NCBI RefSeq assembly: GCF_013294065.1
Contig: NZ_JABSNM010000006.1
Location: forward strand, 18,313-82,312
From: Sphaerotilus uruguayifluvii
GTDB taxonomy: Bacteria; Pseudomonadota; Gammaproteobacteria; Burkholderiales; Burkholderiaceae_C
Length of the DNA: 64,000 nucleotides
Direction of reading: 5' to 3'
Below the pieces are notes generated by a model that was not told the DNA's origin, made no database searches, and worked only from the letters and a program-made list of their open reading frames with translations. Shown here piece by piece: positions 55,851-64,000 of this stretch. Made by a program: the position numbers and the translations under genes. The first letter of the stretch is position 1, and the number at the start of each line of letters is the position of its first letter.

Positions 55851-57221
55851 TCAGGCCTGCGGCATCAGGTGCTCGTCGGCGGCCAGCGTCGCGCGGTGGC
55901 CGGCGGTCAGGCGGAAGTAGCCGTAGGCCAGCGCCATCAGCCCGGCGAAGATCGCCGACACCAGCGGATTGAACCAGACCATCGTGACCAGGCACACCAC
56001 CGCCAGCCCGAGCGCGATCGCCGGCAGCACGGGGTAGCCGATCGCCGGGAAGGGACGCTCGAGCGTGGGCTCCTTGCGGCGCAGCACGAACAGGCTCCAC
56101 ATCGACATGATGTACATGACGATGGCGCCCAGCACCGACATGGTGACGATGTTGGCGGTGAGCGTCTGGCCGCCGAACTGGATCAGCTCGTCGCTGAAGA
56201 TCGCCAGGATGCCGACCACGCCGCCGGCGATGACCGCCAGCCACGGCGTGCCGAAGCGCGGCGACACCGAGGACAGCGCGCGCGGCAGGTAGCCGGCGCG
56301 GGCCAGCGCGAAGATCTGGCGCGAGTAGCCCAGGATGATGCCGTGGAAGCTGGCGATCAGGCCGAACAGGCCGATCCACACCAGCATGTGCAGCCAGCCG
56401 CTGTTCTCGCCGACGATCATCTTCATCGCCTGCGGCAGCGGGTCGTTGATGTTGGCCAGCTTCGTCCAGTCGCCGGCGCCGCCGGCGAAGACCATCACGC
56501 CGATGGCCAGCACCAGCAGCGTCAGGATGCCGCCGATGTAGGCGCGCGGAATCGTCACCTTCGGATCCTTGGCCTCTTCTGCGGCCATCGCCACGCCCTC
56601 GATGGCCAGGAAGAACCAGATGGCGAACGGAATCGCCGCGAAGATGCCCGGGATCGAGGCGGCCGAGAAGCTCTCCGCGCCCGACCAGCCCTTGGCGGTG
56701 AAGTGGCTCCACGAGAAGCCGGGGGCCACCACGCCCATGAAGACCAGCAGCTCGACGATGGCCAGCACCGTCACGAACAGCTCGAAGGTGGCGGCGGTCT
56801 TCACGCCGACGATGTTGAGCGTCATGAACACCAGATAGGCGCCGACGGCCATCAGCTTCGGGTCGAGCGCCGGATACTGCACGTTCAGGTAGGCGCCGAT
56901 CGCCAGCGCGATGGCGGGCGGCGCGAACACGAACTCCACCAGCGTGGCGAAGCCGGCGACGAAGCCGCCGGTGGGGCCCAGCGCCCGCGAGGCGTAGGCG
57001 AAGGGGCCGCCGGCATGCGGGATCGCGGTGGTCAGCTCGGTGAAGCTGAAGATGAAGGTGGTGTACATCAGCGCCACCATCAGCGCGGTGACGAGGAAGC
57101 CCAGCGTGCCGGCGCTGGCCCAGCCATAGCTCCAGCCGAAGTACTCGCCCGAGATCACCAGCCCGACGGCCAGCCCCCAGAGGTGCCACGCGTTCAGCGC
57201 GGGTTTCAGATGTGTCGACAT
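55851..57221 (-). CDS. eat: ethanolamine permease
   Basis: APC-family importer of 456 residues with twelve membrane segments. It has the Eat features LVISGEYFGWSYGWASAGTLGF, IPHAGGPFAYASRALGPTGGF, IPFAIWFFLAIEGVAMAAEEAKDPK and ASFHGIILGYSRQIFALARAGYLP. CAGGAG precedes the ATG at 57221. It is the first gene of an eat-eutB-eutC operon, divergent from the regulator. Confidence 0.93.
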   Translation of the reverse strand: MSTHLKPALNAWHLWGLAVGLVISGEYFGWSYGWASAGTLGFLVTALMVALMYTTFIFSFTELTTAIPHAGGPFAYASRALGPTGGFVAGFATLVEFVFAPPAIALAIGAYLNVQYPALDPKLMAVGAYLVFMTLNIVGVKTAATFELFVTVLAIVELLVFMGVVAPGFSWSHFTAKGWSGAESFSAASIPGIFAAIPFAIWFFLAIEGVAMAAEEAKDPKVTIPRAYIGGILTLLVLAIGVMVFAGGAGDWTKLANINDPLPQAMKMIVGENSGWLHMLVWIGLFGLIASFHGIILGYSRQIFALARAGYLPRALSSVSPRFGTPWLAVIAGGVVGILAIFSDELIQFGGQTLTANIVTMSVLGAIVMYIMSMWSLFVLRRKEPTLERPFPAIGYPVLPAIALGLAVVCLVTMVWFNPLVSAIFAGLMALAYGYFRLTAGHRATLAADEHLMPQA

Positions 57222-57449
57222 GGGCACAGGCTCCTGGCAGAAAGGAAGATGGAACGGAAGAAGTTCACGGATGGCGCCGATGGTGTGCGCCCGCCCGGCC
57301 GGTGCGCTATCCAGTTTTGGCAGGGCCCGGCCCCGGACGGATCCCGATGCGCCGGCATGGCGCTTGCTGGATGCTGTGTGACCGTCGCATGACTGCCCTG
57401 TGCTGGTGCGTGGTTCCCGCCGCCTCGTCCGCCTGCCGCCGCCCTCGCC

Positions 57450-58505
57450 ATGACCGCTCTTTCCGCTCCGCCCGATGCCGTCCTGACCGCCTGTCCCGCT
57501 GTCGCGGTGCTGCATGTCGACACCCGCGACGTCGACGAGCAGGCCGCGCTGCTCACCGGCTGGCATCAGGACTACGCGCAGCTGTCGGCTGGCGGCTTCG
57601 AGGGCCGCATCGACGAGGCCTGGCTGGATGGTGTGCATCTCTTCGTCGAGGCCACCAGCCAGCGCCTGCACCAGCGTGGCGAGCTGCGCGCCGACCGGCT
57701 CGCGCTCGGGCTGCCGCTGGCGTTGCCGGAGGTGGCGCAGGCCGGGCCGGCACGCTTCTGCGGCCGCTCCGACTGGCAGGCCGGCCCCGCCCTGGGGGAT
57801 GGCGAGGACGGCGCCGGCCATTTCTGCACCTTCTCCGGCCGCGGCGGCTTCGAGTTCTTCACGCCGGCCGGGCTGGTCATGGCCGGCATGGAATTCGACC
57901 GTGCCGAGCTGGCGCGGCTGGCCACGCCCGAGGAGCAGGCGCTGCTCGAGCGCATCGGCCAGGTGGCGACGCTGCACCGTGCGCCTCAGGGCGCGCTGGC
58001 GACGCTGCGCGACTTCATGCGCGGCGCCTTCGAGATGCTGGCCGCGCAGCCCCGGCTGCTGGGCAATCCGGCGATGCGCAGCATGCTGCGGCAGGCGGCG
58101 CAGTCCAATGCGCTGGAACTGCTGGTCGGGGCGGCGGCGCTGCCGCCCGAGGCCGGCCGGCGCCCGCGTGCGCTGGTCGAGCAGGCCCGCGCGATCGTCG
58201 ACCGCGATCCGGAGACGCCGGTCACGGTGGCGATGCTCTGCGCCGAGCTGGCCGTGAGCCGGCGCACGCTGCAGGCGGCCTTCCAGCAGGTGCTGGGGCT
58301 GGCGCCGGCGGCCTATCTGCGCGCGACCCGGCTGGCCGGCGCGCGCCGCGCGCTGCGCCAGGCGCCCTCGGTCACCGAGGCGGCGGCGCAGTGGGGCTTC
58401 TGGCACTTCGGCCATTTCGCCCAGGACTACCGGCGCATGTACGGCGAGCTGCCCTCGCAGACCTGGCGGCGGCTGCATCCGGGCGCCGGCGGGGCGGCCC
58501 ATTGA
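57450..58505 (+). CDS. eutR: AraC-family regulator of ethanolamine use (EutR-like)
   Basis: A 351-residue regulator. The N-terminal sensing part has LHVDTRDVDEQAALLTGWHQDYAQLSAG, closely resembling EutR; the C-terminal double helix-turn-helix includes VTVAMLCAELAVSRRTLQAAFQQVLG and VTEAAAQWGFWHFGHFAQDYRRMYGELPSQT. EutR activates eut genes when both ethanolamine and cobalamin are present. The 228-bp divergent spacer to eat should hold its binding sites. Confidence 0.87.
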   Translation: MTALSAPPDAVLTACPAVAVLHVDTRDVDEQAALLTGWHQDYAQLSAGGFEGRIDEAWLDGVHLFVEATSQRLHQRGELRADRLALGLPLALPEVAQAGPARFCGRSDWQAGPALGDGEDGAGHFCTFSGRGGFEFFTPAGLVMAGMEFDRAELARLATPEEQALLERIGQVATLHRAPQGALATLRDFMRGAFEMLAAQPRLLGNPAMRSMLRQAAQSNALELLVGAAALPPEAGRRPRALVEQARAIVDRDPETPVTVAMLCAELAVSRRTLQAAFQQVLGLAPAAYLRATRLAGARRALRQAPSVTEAAAQWGFWHFGHFAQDYRRMYGELPSQTWRRLHPGAGGAAH

Positions 58506-58581
58506 GCGGCCGCATGCGCGTGCCCGTGCCCATCGGGCCATCCCGCTGACGCCGGCCTGCGGGCCGGGCTATGCTGCCTTC

Positions 58582-59541
58582 ATGAACCGAAACGATTTCC
58601 CGCGTGCGCCGGCCGGCGTGCTGCGCGTGCACCAGTACCTCGGGCTGCAGCCCGGACCGAAGCTGATCGTGCTCGGCGGCGTGCACGGCGACGAGACCTG
58701 CGGCACGGTCGCGCTGGGGCGGCTGATCGAGGCGCTGGATGCCGGCCGTCTGGCGCTGCGCCGCGGCGAGCTGACGCTGGTGCCGGTCTGCAACCCGATG
58801 GCGCACCGGGCCGGCCGGCGCGAGGGCGAGCGCAACCTGAACCGCCGGCTGCTGCCGATGGCGATCCCGCAGGACCACGAGGACCGCATCGCGCGGGTGC
58901 TGTGCCCGCTGCTGGCGCGCCACGAGGTGCTGCTGGACCTGCATTCCTTCCACACCGACGGCGAGCCCTTCGTGATGGTCGGCCCGCGCGACAACGACGG
59001 CGATCTGGAGCCCTTCCGCCACGAGGCGGCCGAGACCGCGCTGGCGGCGGCGCTGGGCGTGCGCCAGGTGGTCGAGGGCTGGCTGGAGGCCTATGCGAAG
59101 GGCGTGGCGCGGCGCGGGGGCGATGCGCAGTACGGCATCGGCACGACCGAGTACATGCGCTCGGCTGGCGGCTGGGGGCTGACGCTGGAGTGCGGCCGCC
59201 ATGACGATCCGGCCGCGCCCGAGGTGGCCTGGCAGGCGACGCTGCGCACGCTCGAGCACCTGGGCATGATCGAGTCCGGCGCGTCCGCGCCCTGCGCGCA
59301 GCCGGACTTCGAGGTGGTGCGCCTGGTCGACGTGATCGACCGCGAGGCCGAGGGCGACCGCCTGGCGCGCGACTGGGCGAGCTTCGACGCGGTGCGCGCC
59401 GGCGAGGTGATCGGCTGGCGCGCCGATGGTCGCGAGGTGCTCGCGCCGGCCGACGGGCGGGTGGTGTTCCCGAACCCGCGGGCGCGCGCCGGCGCCGAGT
59501 GGTTCTATCTGGCCGAGCTCAGCGGGCGCCGGCTCGGCTGA
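58582..59541 (+). CDS. succinylglutamate desuccinylase/aspartoacylase-family zinc amidohydrolase
   Basis: A 319-residue M14-like zinc enzyme: LGGVHGDETCGT (ligands His and Glu), NRRLLP with the substrate arginine region, and DLHSFHTDGEPF (third ligand). The C-terminal ~85 residues form a small beta domain. The deacylated substrate is unknown. TATGCT at 58570-58575 lies six bases before the ATG, with CTGACG 17 bp further upstream and no Shine-Dalgarno: another possible leaderless start. Confidence 0.8.
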   Translation: MNRNDFPRAPAGVLRVHQYLGLQPGPKLIVLGGVHGDETCGTVALGRLIEALDAGRLALRRGELTLVPVCNPMAHRAGRREGERNLNRRLLPMAIPQDHEDRIARVLCPLLARHEVLLDLHSFHTDGEPFVMVGPRDNDGDLEPFRHEAAETALAAALGVRQVVEGWLEAYAKGVARRGGDAQYGIGTTEYMRSAGGWGLTLECGRHDDPAAPEVAWQATLRTLEHLGMIESGASAPCAQPDFEVVRLVDVIDREAEGDRLARDWASFDAVRAGEVIGWRADGREVLAPADGRVVFPNPRARAGAEWFYLAELSGRRLG

Positions 59542-59554
59542 GACCTGACAAGGC

Positions 59555-59806
59555 TCAGACGCGGCGGGCTAGCGGGCCCAGCGTCAGGCGCTCCATCGAG
59601 CCGACGAGCTGCTCGAAGTCGCGCGAGGCCAGCTTCGACGGCCGGATCAGGCCGCCGCGCACCGCGTTGGCGTACTGCGCTCGGGCCATGTCGAAGGGCA
59701 GGGCCAGCCAGTTGCGCAGCGCGCGGTCGGCGTCGCGCTGCTGCGAGGGCAGCGCGGCGCGCAGCGGCGTGAGGGAGGCCAGCGGGTTCATCGGGGTGTA
59801 CAGCAT
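59555..59806 (-). CDS. 83-residue protein of unknown function
   Basis: The ATG at 59806 gives LYTPMNPLASLTPLRAALP, then ALRNWLALPFDMARAQYANAVRGGL and LTLGPLARRV: a soluble, mostly helical, basic protein. A good promoter lies 34 bp upstream, supporting a real monocistronic gene. MNPLASL at 59791 is an alternative start. I do not recognise the family. Confidence 0.65.
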   Translation of the reverse strand: MLYTPMNPLASLTPLRAALPSQQRDADRALRNWLALPFDMARAQYANAVRGGLIRPSKLASRDFEQLVGSMERLTLGPLARRV

Positions 59807-59839
59807 GATGAGTTCGTGTCGAGTTCTGTCTGGGTCGCG

Positions 59840-59868
59840 TTTGTACCTGAGGGTAAACCCTGGGTCAA
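59840..59868 (-). promoter_or_regulatory. sigma-70-type promoter of the 83-residue protein gene
   Basis: On the minus strand TTGACC (59868-59863), a 17-bp spacer and TACAAA (59845-59840). The spacer contains the inverted repeat AGGGT-TT-ACCCT, a possible operator. Confidence 0.75.
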
Positions 59869-59925
59869 ATCGCCCTTGACAATTCCGGCACGGCGCCATC
59901 CCCCTTGTTGAAGGCCCCCCGAGGT

Positions 59926-60618
59926 TCAGGCCGCGGATGCGGCATCCTCACGCGACGCACGTCGCGCGGCCAGGCGGCCGGCGCCCAGCACGCCGATGAT
60001 GCACACCGCGTAGAGCACCCAGCTCAGCGCCGGCTGCGCGGTGAAGACGTCGCCGAGCAGCTTCTCGCCGATGATCATCTTCGCGGCGGTGAAGGCCAGC
60101 ACCGCGGCGCCGATCTCGCTGATGACGGGAAAGCGCTCGACCAGGCCCAGCACCAGCTGGCTCCCCCAGACGACGATCGGCACGCTGATCAGCAGGCCGA
60201 TGACCACCAGGTCGAAGGCGCCATGCGCCGCGCCGGCCACGCCCAGCACGTTGTCGACGCCCATCAGCGCGTCGGCGACGATGATGGTGCGCATCGCGCC
60301 CCAGAAGGTGCTGGCCATCGGGCCGTGGTCGTCGCCCTCGTCCTGCGGCTTGATCAGGCCGTAGGCGACCCACAGCAGGCCCAGGCCGCCGACCAGCATC
60401 AGGCCGGGAATCTTCAGCAGCCAGACCACGCCCAGCGTCATCAGCGAGCGCACGATGATGGCGCCGACGGTGCCCCAGACGATGGCCTTCTTCTGCAGGT
60501 GGGCGGGCAGGTTGCGCGCGGCCAGCGCGATGACGATGGCGTTGTCGCCGGCCAGCACGATGTCGATCAGGACAATCGCCAGCAGGGCGGAGAACCAGGC
60601 GGAGGAGAACAGTTCCAT
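59926..60618 (-). CDS. TerC-family integral membrane protein
   Basis: A 230-residue TerC/YjbE-type protein with seven to eight membrane helices and the two acidic repeats LIDIVLAGDNAIVIALAARNLP and ADALMGVDNVLGVAGAAHG. Members downstream of yybP-ykoY riboswitches are thought to export or load Mn2+. The ATG at 60618 fits the family start; the longer frame to 60927 reads through the riboswitch. The C-terminus is Ala/Arg-rich. Confidence 0.9.
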   Translation of the reverse strand: MELFSSAWFSALLAIVLIDIVLAGDNAIVIALAARNLPAHLQKKAIVWGTVGAIIVRSLMTLGVVWLLKIPGLMLVGGLGLLWVAYGLIKPQDEGDDHGPMASTFWGAMRTIIVADALMGVDNVLGVAGAAHGAFDLVVIGLLISVPIVVWGSQLVLGLVERFPVISEIGAAVLAFTAAKMIIGEKLLGDVFTAQPALSWVLYAVCIIGVLGAGRLAARRASREDAASAA

Positions 60619-60691
60619 GGAGAGTCGCGTCAGGGAGTGCGGAAATCGGCACAGCCGTGGCGGCGTCTCGGCGGGGATCGGGAGAGGATCC

Positions 60692-60860
60692 ACCTTCAAC
60701 GCGCGCCGCGACTGCAGCGGGTTGAAGGTCTTGTCCATCGCGCGATGGGCCGCGCGACGCAGGGTCCGGAGGCAGCCGAAGCTGCCACGTACTGACGAAC
60801 CGTGCACCGCAGGCCTTCCGGGACGGAAGGCGCTGCCGGGACTACTCCCCTTCAGGGGCT
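60692..60860 (-). ncRNA. yybP-ykoY (Mn2+-sensing) riboswitch ahead of terC
   Basis: Reading the minus strand: GGGGAGTAG (60850-60842), then CGTCAGTACG (60797-60788), then ACAAGACCTTCAACCC (60734-60719). These are the conserved blocks of the yybP-ykoY aptamer, in the right order and at plausible distances, upstream of a typical target gene. The ACCTTCAAC block pairs perfectly with GTTGAAGGT 20 bases further on (60700-60692), a likely expression-platform hairpin. Boundaries are approximate. Confidence 0.75.
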
Positions 60861-60895
60861 CGATTGGAACAGAGTTCGCGCCGCGGCGCCAGCGC

Positions 60896-63148
60896 TCATC
60901 GTGCAGCCGTGGCGGCCTGCGGGGCACCGGGCACGCCGCGGCTGGCCGCGAAGGCGAGGTAGCGCCGCGCCGCCACCGGATCGCGCTTCAGCCCCTGTCC
61001 GGCCGCGAGCCGCCGGCCCAGGTCCAGGCAGGCCGACGGGTGACCCATGTCGGCGGCCTGCTGCAGCGCCTCGAGACCGGCGGCCGCGCCGCGGCGCGCC
61101 ACCACCGCCGGGGCGAGCCGCAGCAGCGCGATGGTGTAGGTGGCCTCGGGCACCTGGCTTTCCTGGATCGACTCGAGCCCGGCCGCAGCGCCTTCGAGCG
61201 CGCTGACCGAGCGGCCGTCGAGCAGCAGCGTCGCGCGCGCCTGGCCGATCAGCACCGCCGGCTCGGGCGGCTGCGGCCCGCGCGTCAGCGTGTCGAGCAG
61301 CTCGCGCGCCTGGCCGGCGTCGACCTTCTGGCCATCGATGCCCAGCAGCAGCGACCAGGCCCGCACCAGCCGGGCCGTCTCGCTGCCGCCGTCGGCGGCC
61401 TGGCGCAGCAGCGCCGCGTCCGGATAGCGACGCAGCCGGTAGTCTCGGCCGTCATGGGCCCAGCGCTCGATCTGTCGCGCGGCCTCGAGGCGCTGCTGCT
61501 GCTGCGCGATGCGCTCGCGCACCGGCGGCAGCCGGGTCGCCGACAGCGCCGCCACGCCGCCGGCCACCAGCGCCGCGGCCAGCGACAGCGCCGCGGTGCG
61601 CCGCCACACCGGCGCGCGCCGCAGCGGCCGCACCAGCGCGCCGCCGGCCTCGCGGCCGAGATCGGTGGCCAGACGCTGGCGCTGGCGCCAGTCGGTCGCC
61701 ACCCAGCCGGCGATCGCGCAGCCCGCTCCGCCCAGCGCGGCCAGCGGCCAGGACAGCGCCGGCGCGGCCGCCAGCACCAGCGCGCCGGCCACCAGCGTGC
61801 CCAGCGCCAGCAGCGCCAGGCTCGGCCGCCAGATGCGCTGCGCCCACAGCCGTTCGGTGGCGCGGCGCATCAGGGCTCGGGCCTGCTCCGGATAGTCGCG
61901 GTCGACCCGGTCGTCGTCCTGGCCGGGCAGGGCGGCCGGGTCGCCGACGGCCAGCCGCGTGTTCAGCGGCGAGGCCAGAAAGCGCGTCAGCGCATCGAGC
62001 AGGTGGCGGCCGCTGCCGAGCGTGTTGCGCTCGAGCGTCTGCAGGTCCAGCGCCAGCAGCAGCGACACGACATGCTGGAAGTCGAGGATGCGCAGGTCCT
62101 GGCCGCAGGCGGTGAAGGTCAGCGGCTGCGCACCGATCTGCAGCGGCACCTGGCGCACCGGCAGGCGCAGCCGGTGCACCGCCTGCACCGCATAGGGTGC
62201 GGTGGTGTAGCGCACCGCCTCGAGCGCGGCCAGCGCGCCGATCTCGACCGGGTCGGTGAAGTGGCGCGCCGCGCTGGCGGCCACGCCCGGGTCCGGGTGG
62301 TGGATCTCGATCTGGTCCTCGACGACGATCTGCTCGCGCAGCCGGCCCAGCAGGTGGCGCAGGCCGCTGGCCTGGCAGTCGGCGCAGGCGATCTCGCCGA
62401 GCGCGCCGCAGCGGCTGCAGTCCTGCTGTCCGCGGCCGGCGCAGTCCGGGCAGTCGCACTGGCCCAGGCCGGCGCAGCTGCCGCAGGACTGCCAGCCCTG
62501 GCCGGCACAAGCCGCGCACTCGATCGTCGTGCCGCCGCTCGTCGCCGCGGGCTCCGTCGCCGTCGCGGCCGGGGGGGCGGTCGGCGCGATGCGGCCCTGG
62601 CCGTGGCAGGCGGTGCAGGCGAGGCGCCCCAGTCCGCGGCAGCTCTCGCAGGCGATCCGGCCGCCGGCATGGCAGCGCGCGCAGGGCCGGTGGCCGCCCT
62701 CGCAGTCCGGACAGGCCTGGCGGGTGCGGCCCTGGCAGGTCGGGCAGGTCTCGGTGGCGGCCAGCGGCGCGTCGAGCCCGGCGGTGAACAGGCCTCCGGG
62801 CAGCAGGCGCCGGTAGCGGCCGCCCTCGTCATGGGCCCACTGGTGGATCAGCGCCGGCACCGTGCGCTCGGCCTCGCCGAGGCGGTGCTGCAGCTCGGTC
62901 TCGAGCGCGTCGCGGTCGGCGCGCTGCTCGATGCCCTCGTCGGTCAGCGCGCCGGGATGCGCGGTGACGATCCAGTCGAGCTCGACGCGCTGGCGCGTCG
63001 TCACGGTGATCTCGGCCCACGATTCCTGCTCCGGACCGAGCTCGCGCAGGTCCTGGATCCTGAAGCGGGTCAGCGGCTCGACATGTGCCGCCACCACGTC
63101 GGCGACCCGCTGTCGCCGTCCTGTCTCCGTTCCCCGCCTGGTCGCCAT
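60896..63148 (-). CDS. membrane protein with ten CxxC (DnaJ-type zinc-finger) motifs and a Sel1/TPR-like C-terminus
   Basis: A 750-residue protein of unusual architecture. Residues 1-130 form an unassigned domain. Residues 135-258 hold ten CxxC motifs, mostly CxxCxGxG at an ~11-residue step, in two sets of five (first starting CPTCQGR, second starting CAACAGQG) split by a Pro/Ala/Thr linker. Then come a beta-rich region, paired hydrophobic helices near 435-485 and one near 515-540. The C-terminal helical repeats include the Sel1-like GHPSACLDLGRRLAAGQGLKRDP. DnaJ-type fingers bind zinc and unfolded protein; the role here is unknown. The start at ATG 63148 (ATRRGTETGRR) is a choice; ATG 63199 is possible. 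Confidence 0.75.
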   Translation of the reverse strand: MATRRGTETGRRQRVADVVAAHVEPLTRFRIQDLRELGPEQESWAEITVTTRQRVELDWIVTAHPGALTDEGIEQRADRDALETELQHRLGEAERTVPALIHQWAHDEGGRYRRLLPGGLFTAGLDAPLAATETCPTCQGRTRQACPDCEGGHRPCARCHAGGRIACESCRGLGRLACTACHGQGRIAPTAPPAATATEPAATSGGTTIECAACAGQGWQSCGSCAGLGQCDCPDCAGRGQQDCSRCGALGEIACADCQASGLRHLLGRLREQIVVEDQIEIHHPDPGVAASAARHFTDPVEIGALAALEAVRYTTAPYAVQAVHRLRLPVRQVPLQIGAQPLTFTACGQDLRILDFQHVVSLLLALDLQTLERNTLGSGRHLLDALTRFLASPLNTRLAVGDPAALPGQDDDRVDRDYPEQARALMRRATERLWAQRIWRPSLALLALGTLVAGALVLAAAPALSWPLAALGGAGCAIAGWVATDWRQRQRLATDLGREAGGALVRPLRRAPVWRRTAALSLAAALVAGGVAALSATRLPPVRERIAQQQQRLEAARQIERWAHDGRDYRLRRYPDAALLRQAADGGSETARLVRAWSLLLGIDGQKVDAGQARELLDTLTRGPQPPEPAVLIGQARATLLLDGRSVSALEGAAAGLESIQESQVPEATYTIALLRLAPAVVARRGAAAGLEALQQAADMGHPSACLDLGRRLAAGQGLKRDPVAARRYLAFAASRGVPGAPQAATAAR

Positions 63149-63262
63149 TCCTTGCCTCGGTGCGCGGCCTCGATCGCCGCGGGCGAGAGGATGACACAAG
63201 CCGGTGCGGACTTGCAGTTCAGGGCGCGTCGGCAGGCCGTGCGCCGCAGGCGCCGGCGACGC

Positions 63263-63904
63263 TCAGTGCGTCGTGCGGGCGCGGCGCATCGCCCAGAGCC
63301 GGAAGGCCAGGCGCTGCGCGACGCAGCGCCAGCGCGGATCGGCCGCCGGCGTGCGCACGGCCGCGGCGATGGCGCTGGTCGGCAGCTCCTTGTCGTGCAC
63401 GATGTAGCGGCCGCCGGCGTCGGCGTGGAAGTCCTCGCCGATCTGCGCATGGCCCTGCAGCGCGTACAGCCGCAGCGCCGAGGCGTTGTCCTCGTGGCAC
63501 TGCAGGCCCAGCCGGCCCAGGCCCCATTCGGCGGCCAGGCGCTCGCAGTGCGCCAGCAGCTGGCGCGCGACGCCGCGGTGGCGGAAGTCCTCGGTCACCG
63601 CGAGGATGTTGATCCACAGCGTGTCGCTGTCCGGGCGCGGCTGCACATGCACGAAGCCGGCGACGCGCCCGTCCAGACGCGCCACATGCATCAGCGGACG
63701 CTGGTAGCACAGCCACCAGCCCATCGACTCGGCGCTGGCGTACGGGAAGCAGCGGTCGACCAGCTCCAGCATCTCGACCCAGTCGGACGGCCGGCTCACG
63801 CCGATGCTCACCGCATCGGCCGCGCAGACCGCGCGCGGGGCGGCTTTCGGAACGGCGGTCAGCAGGGGGCGGGGGGCGGTATCGTGTCGGACGGGAGCCA
63901 GCAT
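63263..63904 (-). CDS. GNAT-family N-acetyltransferase
   Basis: A 213-residue acetyltransferase. The fold centres on VAGFVHVQPRPDSDTLWINILAVTEDFRHRGVARQLLAHCERLA, where RHRGVA is the acetyl-CoA loop, followed by LGLQCHEDNASALRLYALQGHAQIGE. The N-terminal ~45 residues and C-terminal ~35 are extra. An AAGG lies about eleven bases before ATG 63904; ATG 63982 is a longer option. The substrate is unknown. Confidence 0.82.
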   Translation of the reverse strand: MLAPVRHDTAPRPLLTAVPKAAPRAVCAADAVSIGVSRPSDWVEMLELVDRCFPYASAESMGWWLCYQRPLMHVARLDGRVAGFVHVQPRPDSDTLWINILAVTEDFRHRGVARQLLAHCERLAAEWGLGRLGLQCHEDNASALRLYALQGHAQIGEDFHADAGGRYIVHDKELPTSAIAAAVRTPAADPRWRCVAQRLAFRLWAMRRARTTH

Positions 63905-64000
63905 GTTGTTCGGACCTTGTCTTGTTGGCGGTGGGCTACGTGGAGGCCGGATTGCGAACATGTTTTCCATGTCTCGGCACATCGCGTGCGCAGACTATCC

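Noticed and set aside
57222-57449. A sigma-54 promoter between eat and eutR
   Set aside because: TGGCAG and TGGCGC are present, but neither has a GC-containing -12 element at the required spacing.
59926-60927. Extended 333-codon version of the TerC gene
   Set aside because: The extra N-terminus reads through the conserved riboswitch blocks and lacks TerC similarity; ATG 60618 fits the family.

Overview
The window is a GC-rich (roughly 70 % or more) bacterial chromosome segment with dense, short-spaced genes. The gene content points to a betaproteobacterium of the order Burkholderiales, probably near the Rubrivivax/Leptothrix/Sphaerotilus/Roseateles group. The grounds are a BamC lipoprotein beside dapA, ParE/ParC-type topoisomerase IV, a paa cluster with a TetR-type PaaR, and a ChvE-type sugar transporter. 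The species placement is inference. I see no tRNA, rRNA, CRISPR array, insertion sequence or prophage, so most of this is ordinary chromosomal backbone with several catabolic islands.

Layout. 1-6.7 kb: the 3' end of a tetratricopeptide (TPR) protein made of near-identical 144-bp repeats, overlapping thrC, then a molybdenum-cofactor run (mobB, moeA, moaD, moaE), crcB, a quinone oxidoreductase and dut. 6.7-13.5 kb: a SlyD-like FKBP, a cupin ribosomal oxygenase, a small Ala-rich lipoprotein, bamC-dapA, and a minus-strand operon of an MFS transporter, an unlisted 41-residue membrane peptide and a methyltransferase. 13.5-24.8 kb: parE, a CmpX-like membrane protein with a NarX/NarL-type two-component pair, a secreted protein of unknown family, a DUF481 outer-membrane protein, a small membrane protein and parC. 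24.8-32.9 kb: a signalling cluster (CheY-like regulator, chemoreceptor, 1247-residue hybrid kinase), a secreted NUC1 nuclease and two exported proteins. 32.9-42.5 kb: an L-arabinose island (AraC regulator, ChvE-MmsA-MmsB importer, and divergently araB-araD-araA). 42.5-53.6 kb: a phenylacetate island (paaY, and divergently paaG-I-K-A-B-C-D-E, the TetR regulator, an orphan binding protein and paaZ). 53.6-58.5 kb: ethanolamine use (eutC, eutB, permease eat and divergent eutR). 58.6-64 kb: a zinc amidohydrolase, a small protein with a clear promoter, a TerC protein behind a probable Mn2+ (yybP-ykoY) riboswitch, a large membrane protein with ten CxxC motifs, and a GNAT acetyltransferase.

How the parts work together. 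The arabinose block imports the sugar and converts it to D-xylulose 5-phosphate. The phenylacetate block activates, epoxidises, isomerises and ring-opens phenylacetyl-CoA; paaF, paaH and paaJ for the last steps are not here. The ethanolamine block imports ethanolamine and splits it to acetaldehyde and ammonia without microcompartment genes.

Points most worth following up: the yybP-ykoY element and its 3' inverted repeat ahead of terC; the ten-CxxC membrane protein; the 41-residue peptide; the PaaR-like operator lying within two interleaved divergent promoters; and a recurring -10 box placed 6-8 nt before start codons that lack a Shine-Dalgarno, which suggests leaderless mRNAs.
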